A DNA stretch of 64,000 nt, taken from positions 62,001 through 126,000 of the forward strand of contig JBFWZA010000002.1 of NCBI GenBank assembly GCA_050185825.1, read 5' to 3'. This document shows, piece by piece, positions 33,434 to 41,746 of this stretch. Under the pieces are notes generated by a model. It saw nothing but the letters and a program-made list of their open reading frames with translations, was not told where the DNA came from and did no database searches. Source of the stretch: SZUA-309 sp050185825. GTDB lineage: Bacteria; Pseudomonadota; Gammaproteobacteria; Pseudomonadales; Azotimanducaceae. The first letter of the stretch is position 1. Every line of letters starts with the position of its first letter. The position numbers and the translations under genes are program-made.

Positions 33434-34270
33434 ATGAGCGTGGACGTGCTCGTGGTGACGAAGGGACACGCATTCGCGCACGACGCGTTCCTCGAGATGT
33501 TCGACGCCATGCCTGGTGTGAACGCCACGCTGGTGGACCAGCCCGCCGCGCAGATCGTGCTGCAGCCGGAGCACGCGGGCGACTATCAGGCGGTGCTCTT
33601 CTACGACATGTCGGGCATCCCCGGCATCGGCCTCACGCACGACCACGCGGGCGCCGACGGCTCGCCGCCCGAACGCTACCGGACGGCCATCGAGGGCCTG
33701 CTCGAGCGCGGCACCGGTCTGGTGCTGCTCAACCACGCCACGGTGTCCTGGCCGGGCTGGCCGCTCTGGCGGCGGATCAGCGGCTCGTCGTTCATGTTGA
33801 AGCGAGGGATGCTCGACGGCGCCGAGGTGCCGGGCTCCGGATATCGGGGTGGGCACGGTCCGCTGCCGAACGCCACGGTGCGTCTGCAGCCGCAGGGGAG
33901 CCACCCGGTGCTCGAAGGCCTGGAGGCGGGATTCGAGATCACGGACGAGCTCTATCTGAAGACTGCGGGATTCGAATCGGCCGTGCTGCCGCTGCTGCGT
34001 GCCGACTATGACTTCGTGCGCCCCAACTTCAGCCCGCCGCCGCTGGCGCCGCGGGATGAGCAGGCGGCGTGGGATCACCCGCCGGGCAGCGATCTGGTGG
34101 TGTGGGCCAACGCTGCCGGTGCCAGCCCGGTGGTGGTGTCGGACCTGGGAGACGGCCCGGCAGCCTACGCCAGCGAAGGGTTCCGCCGACTGCTCCACAA
34201 TGCGCTCGAGTGGGTGTCGAGCGAGCCGGCGCGCCGCTGGGCGTCCGGGTTCGCGAGCCGGGGCGCCTAG
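33434..34270 (+). CDS. ThuA-like protein (class I glutamine amidotransferase-like fold)
   Basis: A 278-residue ThuA-family protein: VDVLVVTKGHAFAHDAFLEM, QPAAQIVLQPEHAGDYQAVLFYDMS, then GTGLVLLNHATVSWPGW, ITDELYLKTAGFES and VVSDLGDGPAAYASEGFRRL. The closest relative here is the ThuA protein at 48284 (shared VLLVTKGH, QPAAQ, DELYL, GDGPAAY). ThuA proteins take part in trehalose and other sugar catabolism, where a keto-sugar is thought to be the substrate. Pairing with an SDR suggests it acts on a keto product. ATG 33434 follows GGGAGG. Confidence 0.85.
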   Translation: MSVDVLVVTKGHAFAHDAFLEMFDAMPGVNATLVDQPAAQIVLQPEHAGDYQAVLFYDMSGIPGIGLTHDHAGADGSPPERYRTAIEGLLERGTGLVLLNHATVSWPGWPLWRRISGSSFMLKRGMLDGAEVPGSGYRGGHGPLPNATVRLQPQGSHPVLEGLEAGFEITDELYLKTAGFESAVLPLLRADYDFVRPNFSPPPLAPRDEQAAWDHPPGSDLVVWANAAGASPVVVSDLGDGPAAYASEGFRRLLHNALEWVSSEPARRWASGFASRGA

Positions 34271-34306
34271 ACGGAACGTCATTTCCGATCATCGAGGGAG
34301 ACAGGT

Positions 34307-34756
34307 ATGCAGAAAGTCAGCGCGGCCGAGAAGGCCGGTTTTTTCGCGGCGGTGGACGCCGCCAGCAAGAAGGCCGTCTGGTGTGCGATCGCCACCGTCT
34401 GCGGCGAGGAGCCCCGGGTGCGTATCGTGCACCCGACCTGGGACGGGGACGTGCTCTGGTTCGCCACCGGACCGGATTCGCCGAAGGCGCAGCAGCTCGA
34501 GGAGAACCCGAACGTGGACATCCAGTACCAGGTCGAGCCGCCGGAGTTCGTTCACGTGATGGTGCGCGGCACCGCCGAGCTCGTCACGGATCCGGCGCTG
34601 AAACGACACGCGTGGGAGGCCATCGACTACGACCTCACCCAGTTCGGCTCCACCGGCCCGGAGGATCCGAACTTCCTGCCGGTGCGGATCACGCCGACGC
34701 GCGTGGAGCTCTCGGAGATGTTCGGCTCCATGAACAAGCGGGTCTGGCGGGCCTGA
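34307..34756 (+). CDS. PPOX-fold small flavin protein (general-stress-protein-26 type)
   Basis: A 149-residue split-barrel protein: EKAGFFAAVDAASKKAVWCAIAT, EEPRVRIVHPTWDGDVLWFAT, DSPKAQQLEENPNVDIQYQV, AWEAIDYDLTQFGS. It belongs to a shorter PPOX branch than the other three in the window. GAGGGAGA is 7 bases before the ATG. It lies 36 bp after the ThuA gene and probably ends this rightward operon. Role unknown; flavin or F420 binding inferred from fold. Confidence 0.78.
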   Translation: MQKVSAAEKAGFFAAVDAASKKAVWCAIATVCGEEPRVRIVHPTWDGDVLWFATGPDSPKAQQLEENPNVDIQYQVEPPEFVHVMVRGTAELVTDPALKRHAWEAIDYDLTQFGSTGPEDPNFLPVRITPTRVELSEMFGSMNKRVWRA

Positions 34757-34808
34757 ACGGCGGCGCGCAGCCTGTCGCCCCGGCAGCCGACATCGCGCCA
34801 CCGCAGCG

Positions 34809-35219
34809 CTAAGTCTCCTCGGCGTTGAGGATTTCGTAGACGCGCTTCTGGAAATACCAGCGCCCGTCCACCTTCACGTACTCGTCCTGGTATCTGCCGG
34901 TGATGGCGCGTTTCACGCCGTCCTTCTGGTGCAGGAACTCCTGCTGGTACCAGGTGCCCTGTGCGGTGCTGCCGGTGACCTGAATCGGTCCTGCCGAGGC
35001 GAAGAAGCCGACGAACGAGAAGGCGCTCATGGCCTGCTGCCAGACGGGAAAGAAGGCGGCCTTGCCCTTGATTTCTCCAGCTCCGGGCAGGGTCCAGCTC
35101 GCATCGTCGCGCCAGTTCGACGCCCACGCCTCGCCGTCGAAACGCATGACCGCGTCGTTGTAGGACTCCACCAGCTCCCGGATCGCGAGCCGGTCTTCCA
35201 CGGGTCCGCTGCTGATCAT
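34809..35219 (-). CDS. SnoaL-like/NTF2-fold protein
   Basis: A 136-residue SnoaL_4-type protein from ATG 35219, overlapping the P450 stop as ATGA: EDRLAIRELVESYNDAVMRF, NWRDDASWTLPGAGEIKGKA, GTWYQQEFLHQKDGVKRAIT, DGRWYFQKRVYEIL. Being coupled to a P450, it may process the P450 product. An open frame continues upstream to 35468 through the P450 in another phase and is ignored. Confidence 0.8.
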   Translation of the reverse strand: MISSGPVEDRLAIRELVESYNDAVMRFDGEAWASNWRDDASWTLPGAGEIKGKAAFFPVWQQAMSAFSFVGFFASAGPIQVTGSTAQGTWYQQEFLHQKDGVKRAITGRYQDEYVKVDGRWYFQKRVYEILNAEET

Positions 35220-36544
35220 TTCGTTTCCTCCGTTGCTTTGAATGTCAGGTTGAGCGACAGGGTGCCGAGCATGATGCCGGGTTGATGCTCGAAGGTATTG
35301 CCCGGCGCGTACGCGAGGCTCTCCAGCCGGTCGAGCAGCCGGTTCCAGGCGATGGTCTGCTCGAGCCGCGAGATGCCGGCGCCGGGGCAGACCCTCGGGC
35401 CCGCCGAGAATGCCAGGTGGCGGGTTACCGCCTTGCGGTCGAGCCTCGGCTCGTAGGGACAGTCCCACTCCTCGGGATCCACGTTGCCGGCGGCGAAGCG
35501 CAGGTGCAGCAGCGACCCGGCCGGCACGGCAACCCCTCCAAACACCTCATCGCGGCTCGTGATCCGGGTGGAGAGTCCCTGGGTGGGTGAGCGCAGGCGC
35601 AGGCATTCCTCCGTGAAGGGCCGCACCAGGCTTCGGTCGGCTCTGATCGCGCTGAACAGCTCCGGATGCTCGCAGAGGATCTGGGCCTGCTCCTCGATGG
35701 CATACTGCGTGGTCTCCAGACCGCCGATCACCATGGCATAGACCACGCCGTTGACTTCCATGTCAGTGAGCTTCCGCCCGAGGGCGCGATACTCGACCTC
35801 GCACAGCCAGCTGATCATGTCGTCGCCGGGATCGCGGCGCTTCTCCTGCACCTTCCCGTGCACATAGGCCTTGAAGCCGTCCAGCTTTTCGAACTGGGCG
35901 GCGAGCTGCGCCTCACTGAGCAGGTTCTTGTGGCCCCGGCCGTGGACGAAGGCCTCCACCTGCGCCGTGCCCCAGTCGGCCAGCCGCGGAATGTCCTCCT
36001 GCGGGAAGCCGAGCACGGATGCCATCACCTTCTGCGGCAGCGGCCGCGCGAACTCGGAGATGAACTCCACCTCGCCGCGGCCGATCCAGCCGTCGATGAG
36101 CTCGTCGACGAAGCCGCGAATCATCGCCTCGTGGCGCCCCGCACCCGGGCCGACCCAGGGATCCGTCAGCTCCTGACGGTGTGCCCGATACAGCTCGTCG
36201 GTCGGTCGCAGGGTGGCCATGGAGGCGATCATGGCGTTGGTCCGCGGTGCCGCTTCCGGCGCCACACCGGAATTGAGGAGTGCTCTGATCGCCAGGCCGA
36301 TGGTCGGTGGAAAGCGCTCGGGATCCCGCACCACGCGGTTGATGTCTTCGTAGCGGGTGAGGATGAAGCCGTCGGTGCCCGGGGTGAGCCCTTCGCCGGG
36401 CAGCCGGACCACCGGCGCCTCGGCGTGCAGGATCGGGTAGGCCTCGTACCAGTGCTCCTGTGCCCCCGGAGCAAACAGGTCCACGTCCGCGAGCGACACG
36501 GGACACCTCAGAGGGCTCAGCTCATGATTGGGTGTCTTGCTCAT
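35216..36544 (-). CDS. Cytochrome P450
   Basis: A 442-residue bacterial class I-type P450. I-helix VIGGLETTQ, ExxR ECLRLRSP, heme-binding loop FSAGPRVCPGAG with the thiolate at C386. It lacks a membrane anchor, so it is cytosolic. It needs a ferredoxin and reductase; none is encoded in the window. Downstream SnoaL-like gene overlaps; upstream SDR at 36554 ends 9 bp before its start region, giving a leftward operon SDR-P450-SnoaL. The substrate is likely a hydrophobic ring compound. Confidence 0.92.
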   Translation of the reverse strand: MSKTPNHELSPLRCPVSLADVDLFAPGAQEHWYEAYPILHAEAPVVRLPGEGLTPGTDGFILTRYEDINRVVRDPERFPPTIGLAIRALLNSGVAPEAAPRTNAMIASMATLRPTDELYRAHRQELTDPWVGPGAGRHEAMIRGFVDELIDGWIGRGEVEFISEFARPLPQKVMASVLGFPQEDIPRLADWGTAQVEAFVHGRGHKNLLSEAQLAAQFEKLDGFKAYVHGKVQEKRRDPGDDMISWLCEVEYRALGRKLTDMEVNGVVYAMVIGGLETTQYAIEEQAQILCEHPELFSAIRADRSLVRPFTEECLRLRSPTQGLSTRITSRDEVFGGVAVPAGSLLHLRFAAGNVDPEEWDCPYEPRLDRKAVTRHLAFSAGPRVCPGAGISRLEQTIAWNRLLDRLESLAYAPGNTFEHQPGIMLGTLSLNLTFKATEETK

Positions 36545-36553
36545 CGCGGAGAC

Positions 36554-37387
36554 CTACAGGGTGAGCCACCCACCGTCCACCGGCAGGTAGATGCCGGTGA
36601 CGAAGTCGGCCAGACCGGAGGCGAGGAAGACGGCTGCCTTGCCCTGCTCCATGGGATCGCCCCAGTGCCCGAGCGGCAGCCGCGCGATGCGATCCATGAC
36701 CGTGTCGGCCAGCGGCTCACCGGTGAACGGGCCTGGTCGTCCCGACACGGGCGGGGGCTCGCCGTCCCGCACCCAGGTGGGCCCGGGAGCGAGTGCGTTC
36801 ACGTTGATGCGATGCGGTGCCAGCTCGAGGGCGAGCGCACGGGTGATCTGCGCAACGGCTGCCTTGGAGCCGTCATAGGTCACACCGACGCCCGGGCTCA
36901 CCGCCTGGGTGGACGAGACGTTGATGATCCGGCCACCGACGCGCTGCTCGATCATGATCGCGGCCGCGGCCCGGCAGCAGTAGAACACGCCGTCCACGTT
37001 CACCTGCCAGAGCCGGCGCCACTTCTCGTCCGTGATGTCGCGGACGGGTCCACCGTAGCCCTGATAGATGCCCGCATTGTTCACCAGAATGTGGAGCCCG
37101 CCGAGCGTCTGCACGGTATGCCGCATGGCGGCATCCACAGCGGCGGCGTCCGTCACGTCCAGCGCCATGGCTGCACCGCCGAGTTCACGGGCGACGGCTC
37201 TTGCCCCTTCCGAATCGACGTCGCTGACCATGACCGCCGCACCGGCCATGGCGAGCGCCCGGGCGATGGCCGCGCCGATGCCGCGTGCCCCACCCGTGAC
37301 GTGGGCGGTCTTGCCGGTGAGATCGATCCATTCAGCGGGGATGGGCATGCGTGTGCGGATCCGGTTGCCTGATCGAGAGCCTGCCAT
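36554..37387 (-). CDS. Short-chain dehydrogenase/reductase
   Basis: A 277-residue SDR: HVTGGARGIGAAIARALA, VSDVDSEGARAV (Asp, NAD preference), VNNAGIYQG, NVSSTQAVS, TYDGSKAAVAQI (Tyr, Lys) and GIYLPVDGGW. ATG 37387 follows AGGA; an internal ATG at 37348 is less well placed. It is first in the SDR-P450-SnoaL operon. Its start lies only 17 bp from the inverted-repeat element at 37404-37684, and TAGAAT at the element boundary could serve as its -10 box. Confidence 0.88.
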   Translation of the reverse strand: MAGSRSGNRIRTRMPIPAEWIDLTGKTAHVTGGARGIGAAIARALAMAGAAVMVSDVDSEGARAVARELGGAAMALDVTDAAAVDAAMRHTVQTLGGLHILVNNAGIYQGYGGPVRDITDEKWRRLWQVNVDGVFYCCRAAAAIMIEQRVGGRIINVSSTQAVSPGVGVTYDGSKAAVAQITRALALELAPHRINVNALAPGPTWVRDGEPPPVSGRPGPFTGEPLADTVMDRIARLPLGHWGDPMEQGKAAVFLASGLADFVTGIYLPVDGGWLTL

Positions 37388-37403
37388 CGTGGTCCTGGGG
37401 ATT

Positions 37404-37684
37404 CTAGTGTACTGCGCCGCCCTATTTGGCACTTATAGCGTGAGCCGATGGTGCCAGCCGCAAGGCGCATTCGCGCCGCCATAGCCCAGCTATGGGTAGC
37501 GGATGCAACACGGCGGATGGCACCATCGGCTCTCGCCCGAAGGGAACGCCTCAAAAACGCCATCGCTGCGTTCTCGTCGCAAATGGGTTGAGTCAATGGA
37601 TTGACCATTCCCTGCGGACGACGCCTTGCGCTGACGTTTTTGAGGCGTTCTATAAGTGCCAAATAGGGCGGCGCAGCACACTAG
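37404..37684. repeat. MITE-like element: 34-bp terminal inverted repeats with two internal hairpins
   Basis: The ends 37404-37437 and 37651-37684 are inverted repeats of 34 bp with one mismatch, beginning and ending in CTAG, which may be a 4-bp target duplication. Inside, a 15-bp perfect inverted pair (37442-37456 with 37518-37532) and a 16-bp perfect pair (37544-37559 with 37635-37650) would fold as two hairpins on the closed terminal stem, giving a three-way junction. There is no credible coding frame. It fills most of the 406-bp gap between the SDR and the ABM gene. Confidence 0.8.
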
Positions 37685-37735
37685 CGACCGTCGTGGCTCG
37701 AGGCCGCGGCTCCGCAAGGATGGGAACCCCGTGAA

Positions 37736-37764
37736 TTGCGCACCTGTCGCGCGGCCGGTATAAG
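37736..37764 (+). promoter_or_regulatory. Sigma70-type promoter for the ABM-domain gene
   Basis: TTGCGC (37736-37741), a 17-base spacer and TATAAG (37759-37764) lie 30 bp before the ATG at 37794. No copy of the shared operator is present here. Confidence 0.5.
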
Positions 37765-37793
37765 ACTCACCGATCTTCTGGACGAGGTTGGGC

Positions 37794-38153
37794 ATGGCAA
37801 ACACAAGAATCATCATCTCCGGTACCGTGGATCTGCCGCCAGAGAACGTCGAGGCAGCGCTGGCAGCAGGCGCGCCGCTCATCGAGGGTGCGCTCACCCA
37901 GCCGGGCTGTCTGGATTACGACTGGTGTCCCGACCCGCTGCATCCCGGCCGGATCCGGGTCTTCGAGCGCTGGGAGTCGGAGGCGGCGCTCGCCAGCCAC
38001 TTTCGGAACCGCTGGTACAAGGAGATGCGGGACAACATCGGCCGCTTCGGCATCATCGCGGCCGACACCGCGAAATACCGTGTGGACATCTCTGAGCCGG
38101 TCTACGATCAGACCATGACGCCGCGGGCGGACTTCTTCACGGCAACGGACTGA
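37794..38153 (+). CDS. Antibiotic-biosynthesis-monooxygenase (ABM) domain protein
   Basis: A 119-residue dimeric alpha/beta-barrel protein: RIIISGTVDLPPENVEAALA, PGCLDYDWCPDPLHPGRIRV, FERWESEAALASHFRN. The ABM fold includes cofactor-free quinol monooxygenases and heme-degrading enzymes. The ATG at 37794 has GAGG 6 bases upstream; TTG at 37788 is less likely. It stands alone between the MITE-like element and the convergent kinase-like gene. Substrate unknown. Confidence 0.8.
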   Translation: MANTRIIISGTVDLPPENVEAALAAGAPLIEGALTQPGCLDYDWCPDPLHPGRIRVFERWESEAALASHFRNRWYKEMRDNIGRFGIIAADTAKYRVDISEPVYDQTMTPRADFFTATD

Positions 38154-38186
38154 TGGACGCGCGCCGAACGGGATGCGCGAGCCGCA

Positions 38187-39224
38187 TCAGCGAAGCCGTT
38201 CGAACCCGCCGAGCGCGCGCACCGCACCCAGGGCGCGACTGAGCAGCGTTCGGGCGAGCCGCTCGCCGCGCTCGTTGCCCATGTCCAGCGTGCCGGCGAT
38301 CAGCACGGCCCAGGCGAGCAGGTAGAGAGCGGCGGTCGCGTACCGCTCGCGACAGTCGGCCAGCGGGTGCCCGCTGACGCCGTGCTCGATCAGCATCGTA
38401 TGGTAGAGCTCGATGAGCGAGTCCTGATGCGTGGCGAGCAGCGCCTCGTCGACGCTCTGGGTCAGGAAGTACGCCAGGTCCTGCTCGCCGCTCGACGTGC
38501 AGACGGACTGCCAGTCCACCAGCACCACCTCATTGCCGTCGAAGAGGATGTTGTCCAGACGCACGTCCGCATGGACGACGCACTGTGGCGATGAGGTCAG
38601 CTCCCCGATCAGATCACCGATCCGTTCCGCCAGGCGCGGTGCCACGGCGCGCACGTCGGCCGGGATGAGCTCCGGGAAGCGCGCCTCGACCACGGGCCAG
38701 CCGGCGCTGAATCCGGCGGCAATGCCTTCGCGCTGGGCCGGCACGTCGTGCGAAGGCACCCCCTCGATGGGCTTCTCCCAGGTTGCGGCGTGCAGGGCGG
38801 CGAGCGAGGTGACGACCGCCCTGGCGTCCGCGAGCCCGGCACCGGCGATCTGATCGCCGACCCGGCAGCTCGCCAGGTCTTCGAGCACCAGCACGAAGTC
38901 GCCGGTTGCCGGATCGTGATGGGCGGCGAAGCATCGGGGCGTGCGCACGGGCAGTCGTGCCGACAGCGAGCGGTAGAAGTGCACTTCCCGGCCGTACATG
39001 TCGTAGGTTTCCGCCACGGCGCGGTTTTCCGGCTTGTCTGAGGCGAACTTAACGACGTAGCTTGCTGGACCGTCCGCCGTGTCTGCACGCACCCGGCAGA
39101 CCTGGCCGATGACGCCCTGACCCTCGCCGAGCGGCGCGATCGTGAAGCGGCTCACCGCCGTGCCGGTGGCGCTCGAGAGCCATGCGGCGGTGAGCTGGGC
39201 GGGGGTGGCGGGGAAGTCGGACAT
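38187..39224 (-). CDS. Ecdysteroid-kinase-like/APH-fold phosphotransferase
   Basis: A 345-residue kinase-like protein related to that at 21685. Catalytic loop CVVHADVRLDNILF (H-x-D-x4-N), metal site VVLVDWQSV, and N-lobe GEGQGVIGQVCRVR and YVVKFASDKPENRAVA (probable ATP-binding Lys). The EDLASCRVGDQIAG hinge resembles EDLAQFQPGDQFEG in the paralogue. It may phosphorylate a hydroxylated substrate such as a sterol or polyol. It diverges from the operator-controlled small gene at 39372, so operator copy 6 could also affect it. Confidence 0.82.
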   Translation of the reverse strand: MSDFPATPAQLTAAWLSSATGTAVSRFTIAPLGEGQGVIGQVCRVRADTADGPASYVVKFASDKPENRAVAETYDMYGREVHFYRSLSARLPVRTPRCFAAHHDPATGDFVLVLEDLASCRVGDQIAGAGLADARAVVTSLAALHAATWEKPIEGVPSHDVPAQREGIAAGFSAGWPVVEARFPELIPADVRAVAPRLAERIGDLIGELTSSPQCVVHADVRLDNILFDGNEVVLVDWQSVCTSSGEQDLAYFLTQSVDEALLATHQDSLIELYHTMLIEHGVSGHPLADCRERYATAALYLLAWAVLIAGTLDMGNERGERLARTLLSRALGAVRALGGFERLR

Positions 39225-39309
39225 GCGGCAACCGGCTGTAACCTTCCGGGAGAGTAGGTAGCGGCCTGCATCAGGTCAATGCTGCGGAGGGCGGGGCGAA
39301 ACGGGCCTG

Positions 39310-39356
39310 TTGGCAGGATTCAGAAAGCCGCTAAAATAACCGTCTCAGTTGACGGT
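39310..39356 (+). promoter_or_regulatory. Promoter plus operator-like inverted repeat, copy 6 (ACCGTCT-CAGT-TGACGGT)
   Basis: TTGGCA (39310-39315), a 16-base spacer and TAAAAT (39332-39337) form a good promoter. The repeat at 39339-39356 begins two bases after the -10 box, over the expected transcription start. Binding there would block initiation. The small gene at 39372 and the Rieske gene at 39594 follow. Confidence 0.75.
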
Positions 39357-39371
39357 TTTCCTGGGGGAGAC

Positions 39372-39581
39372 ATGACGGTGCTGCGTCACCCGCTTTCCGG
39401 CGCCCTGTACACGCTCAGGGACGATGGGCTGGTGGAGGTCGAGAACAACGGCCTCAAGGGCGTATTCTCCTTCGACGGCCGGTACCGGGAAGGCGAGCTG
39501 CGCCAGGCGGATCCGCATCTGCTGCTGTGGATCGCCGGGCCGCAGCTGCCGGCCGAAGCCAACGTCCGCCGCAATCGATAG
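39372..39581 (+). CDS. Small protein equal to the extra module inside the Rieske oxygenase at 1932
   Basis: A 69-residue protein from ATG 39372, behind GGGGGAG. Residues 5-63 (RHPLSGALYTLRDDGLVEVE onward) align with residues 285-344 of the Rieske protein at 1932-3473, with about 24 of 59 positions identical by eye, including RH-L-G--Y-L, DGLV-V-N, DG, GEL-Q-DP and W--G-QLP. It is followed 12 bp later by a Rieske gene that lacks this insertion. It is likely an accessory domain acting with that oxygenase. No known family was recognised. Confidence 0.75.
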   Translation: MTVLRHPLSGALYTLRDDGLVEVENNGLKGVFSFDGRYREGELRQADPHLLLWIAGPQLPAEANVRRNR

Positions 39582-39593
39582 GAGGCATTCCAG

Positions 39594-40937
39594 GTGAGCT
39601 CGATCGCAAAGAGCCGGGACCGGTCGGCCGGAATCAGTTACCAGCAGCTCCTCGATGGCGACGTCGTGCCGCCGCCGGACGTGCTCCGGCTCGAGAATCC
39701 CTATGTCGGCAAGCTCACCTCGGTGCCGGTCGACCGCTATCGCAGCCGGGCCTTCCACGAGCTGGAGATGACGCGTCTCTGGCCGCGTGTCTGGCAGATG
39801 GCCTGCCGCGAGGAGGAGATCCCGGAGGTCGGCGACTACGCGGTGTACGAGATCGGCCGCTTCAGCATCCTCGTCGTGCGCACGAAGGACGGCATCCGCG
39901 CACACCACAATGTCTGCCGGCATCGCGGCCGGAAGCTGTGTGATTTCGACGGCCACGCCGCGAGCTTCATCTGCCCCTTCCACGGTTTCAGCTGGAACAT
40001 CGACGGCAGCCTGCGCAGCGTCACCTCCGAGTGGGACTTCCCGCAGATCGACAAGGACAACTTCGACCTCACGCCGCTGCTGTGCGATACCTGGGGCGGA
40101 TGGGTGTTCGTGAACATGGACGTGAACGCAGAGCCGCTGGCCGCGTTTCTCGGCGACCTGCCGGCACACTTTGCAGACTGGGAGCCGGAAAACCGCTACA
40201 TCGAAGCGCATGTCGGCAAGGTCATGAAGTGCAACTGGAAGCTCTGCCAGGAAGCCTTCATGGAAGCATTCCACGTCATCAATACCCACCCGCAGCTGCT
40301 GGCCGCCATCGGCGACGAGAACTCGCAGTACGACGCCTGGGGCAACTTCTCCCGTGCCATCACGCCGAACGGCACACCGAGCCCGCACATCCGCTACAAC
40401 CCGAGTGAGCAGGAGATGTTCGAGTCCGTCACCATGCGACCGCTCGACGGCCCGCCCAGCCCCGAGGTGCCGAGCGGAATGAGCGCCCGCGCGCTGCTGG
40501 GCGCCGGCGCCCGCGAAAACCTGAAGCAGATCGTCGGCGAGGACAAGCGGCTGTCCGATGCGGAAGTCCAGGACAGCATCTACTACACGCTGTTCCCCAA
40601 CTTTCATCCCTGGGGAGGGTACAACCGCATCGTCTACCGGTTCCGGCCCTGGCAGGACCGTCACGACCGCTCGCTGATGGAGTGTTACTACCTGAGCCCG
40701 TTCTCAGGCGAGCGGCCGCCGCCGGCGAAGCTGCACCTGCTCGGCGAGGACGAGCCGTGGACGAATGCGCCGGAGCTCGGACTGCTCGCCAAGGTGTTCA
40801 CTCAGGACACGTTCAACCTGCCGAGCGTGCAGACGGGACTGGAGGCCGCTCAGTTCGACGAGGTGGTGTTCGCGCGCTATCAGGAAACCAAGCTGCGTCA
40901 TTTCCACGACCTGCTCTCGGAGTGGATCGCGGAGTGA
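39594..40937 (+). CDS. Rieske non-heme iron oxygenase alpha subunit
   Basis: A 447-residue oxygenase starting at GTG 39594 behind GGAGG. Rieske ligands C108-R-H110 and C127-P-F-H130; iron ligands H227 and H232 in EAFHVINTH, after CNWKLCQEAFMEAFH. A close paralogue of the protein at 1932 (shared RSAG-SYQQLLD opening, WQMAC-E--IPEVGDY, and IVYRFRP) but without its internal module, which is instead encoded just upstream at 39372. The C-terminal acidic ligand is probably in FTQDTFNLPS. Transcription is from the operator-controlled promoter at 39310. Confidence 0.92.
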   Translation: MSSIAKSRDRSAGISYQQLLDGDVVPPPDVLRLENPYVGKLTSVPVDRYRSRAFHELEMTRLWPRVWQMACREEEIPEVGDYAVYEIGRFSILVVRTKDGIRAHHNVCRHRGRKLCDFDGHAASFICPFHGFSWNIDGSLRSVTSEWDFPQIDKDNFDLTPLLCDTWGGWVFVNMDVNAEPLAAFLGDLPAHFADWEPENRYIEAHVGKVMKCNWKLCQEAFMEAFHVINTHPQLLAAIGDENSQYDAWGNFSRAITPNGTPSPHIRYNPSEQEMFESVTMRPLDGPPSPEVPSGMSARALLGAGARENLKQIVGEDKRLSDAEVQDSIYYTLFPNFHPWGGYNRIVYRFRPWQDRHDRSLMECYYLSPFSGERPPPAKLHLLGEDEPWTNAPELGLLAKVFTQDTFNLPSVQTGLEAAQFDEVVFARYQETKLRHFHDLLSEWIAE

Positions 40938-40943
40938 CTCGAG

Positions 40944-40979
40944 CGCCCCTGGGGGCGAGGGTCAAGCGGAGCGCTTGAC
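40944..40979. terminator. Tandem hairpins between convergent Rieske and TetR genes
   Basis: CGCCCC-TG-GGGGCG (40944-40957) is followed by GTCAAGCG-GAG-CGCTTGAC (40961-40979), an 8-bp perfect stem that overlaps the TetR stop codon. They lie between converging genes. There is no clear T-tract, so the strength as a terminator is uncertain. Confidence 0.45.
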
Positions 40980-41621
40980 CGAGCGGACGTCCTTGTAGCT
41001 CCGGCGCAGCTCCTGCTTGAGCCAGTCGAGCATCATCTTCTCGGGTACCTTCTGGCCGCTGATCATCGAAGACGCTGCCATACCCTCGAGCAGGTACACA
41101 GTCATGTACGCCGTCCGGGTGAAGGCTTCGGATTTGGCCAGGTCGGAGAAGACCTGGGATGAGGCCTTGGCCCAGGCCCGGTCGTACGCTTCGAGAACGG
41201 GTTTCAGCACCCGGGCGAGCTCCGGATCGGTGCGGGCGGCGACCTTCAGCTCCTGAAACACCGCGAACTCGCGGGTGTTGAGCTGGCGCCAGTAGGCGTC
41301 GATGCTCTCCTCGACCCGGGTGTGCTCGGCGCCCTGCTGGATCGTGGATTCTTCCTCCGTGAACATCTCCAGGCGCCGCTGGTGCAGGTACTCGACGGCC
41401 GCCTTGATCAGCTCCGCCCGGGTGGGAAAGTGATGCAGCATGGCGCCGCGTGAGACCCCGGCGGCCTGGGCGATGTTCTCGGTGGTGGTGTTGAAATAGC
41501 CGAGCTCGAAGAAGCAGTCGATGGCAGCGGCCAGAATCGTTTGCCGGGTGCGTTCGCTTTTCGTCTGCTGCCAGGTCTTCGTTTCCGATCTCTGCACGGC
41601 ATTCATCGGCTGTCGTTCCAT
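40962..41621 (-). CDS. TetR-family transcriptional regulator
   Basis: A 219-residue regulator. The N-terminal helix-turn-helix is RQTILAAAIDCFFELGYFNT, TENIAQAAGVSRGAMLHHFP, TRAELIKAAVEYL. The ligand domain has an EELKVAARTDPELARVLKPV-like helix (seen as FQELKVAARTDPELARVLKP). ATG 41621 or 41606 may be the start. It diverges from the DHRS1-like SDR at 41747. Its own upstream region shows no good copy of the 18-bp repeat or of the 31869 palindrome. It is a candidate for the island regulator only by location. Confidence 0.88.
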   Translation of the reverse strand: MERQPMNAVQRSETKTWQQTKSERTRQTILAAAIDCFFELGYFNTTTENIAQAAGVSRGAMLHHFPTRAELIKAAVEYLHQRRLEMFTEEESTIQQGAEHTRVEESIDAYWRQLNTREFAVFQELKVAARTDPELARVLKPVLEAYDRAWAKASSQVFSDLAKSEAFTRTAYMTVYLLEGMAASSMISGQKVPEKMMLDWLKQELRRSYKDVRSVKRSA

Positions 41622-41746
41622 GATTCCGAAGCCGGTGATCTTAACACCGTTTCCGTCGGCAAAGCGTCCGGGGTGGCGGCTGGCGGGCGAAACGGCTCTG
41701 TTATGCTCGGGGCACGGAACATTGGAACGGGCGGGGAGCTTGAGCC

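Noticed and set aside
40962..41621. Assigning the TetR at 40962 as the regulator of the 18-bp repeat
   Set aside because: Only location supports it; its own promoter has no good copy of the repeat, so the link is left open.
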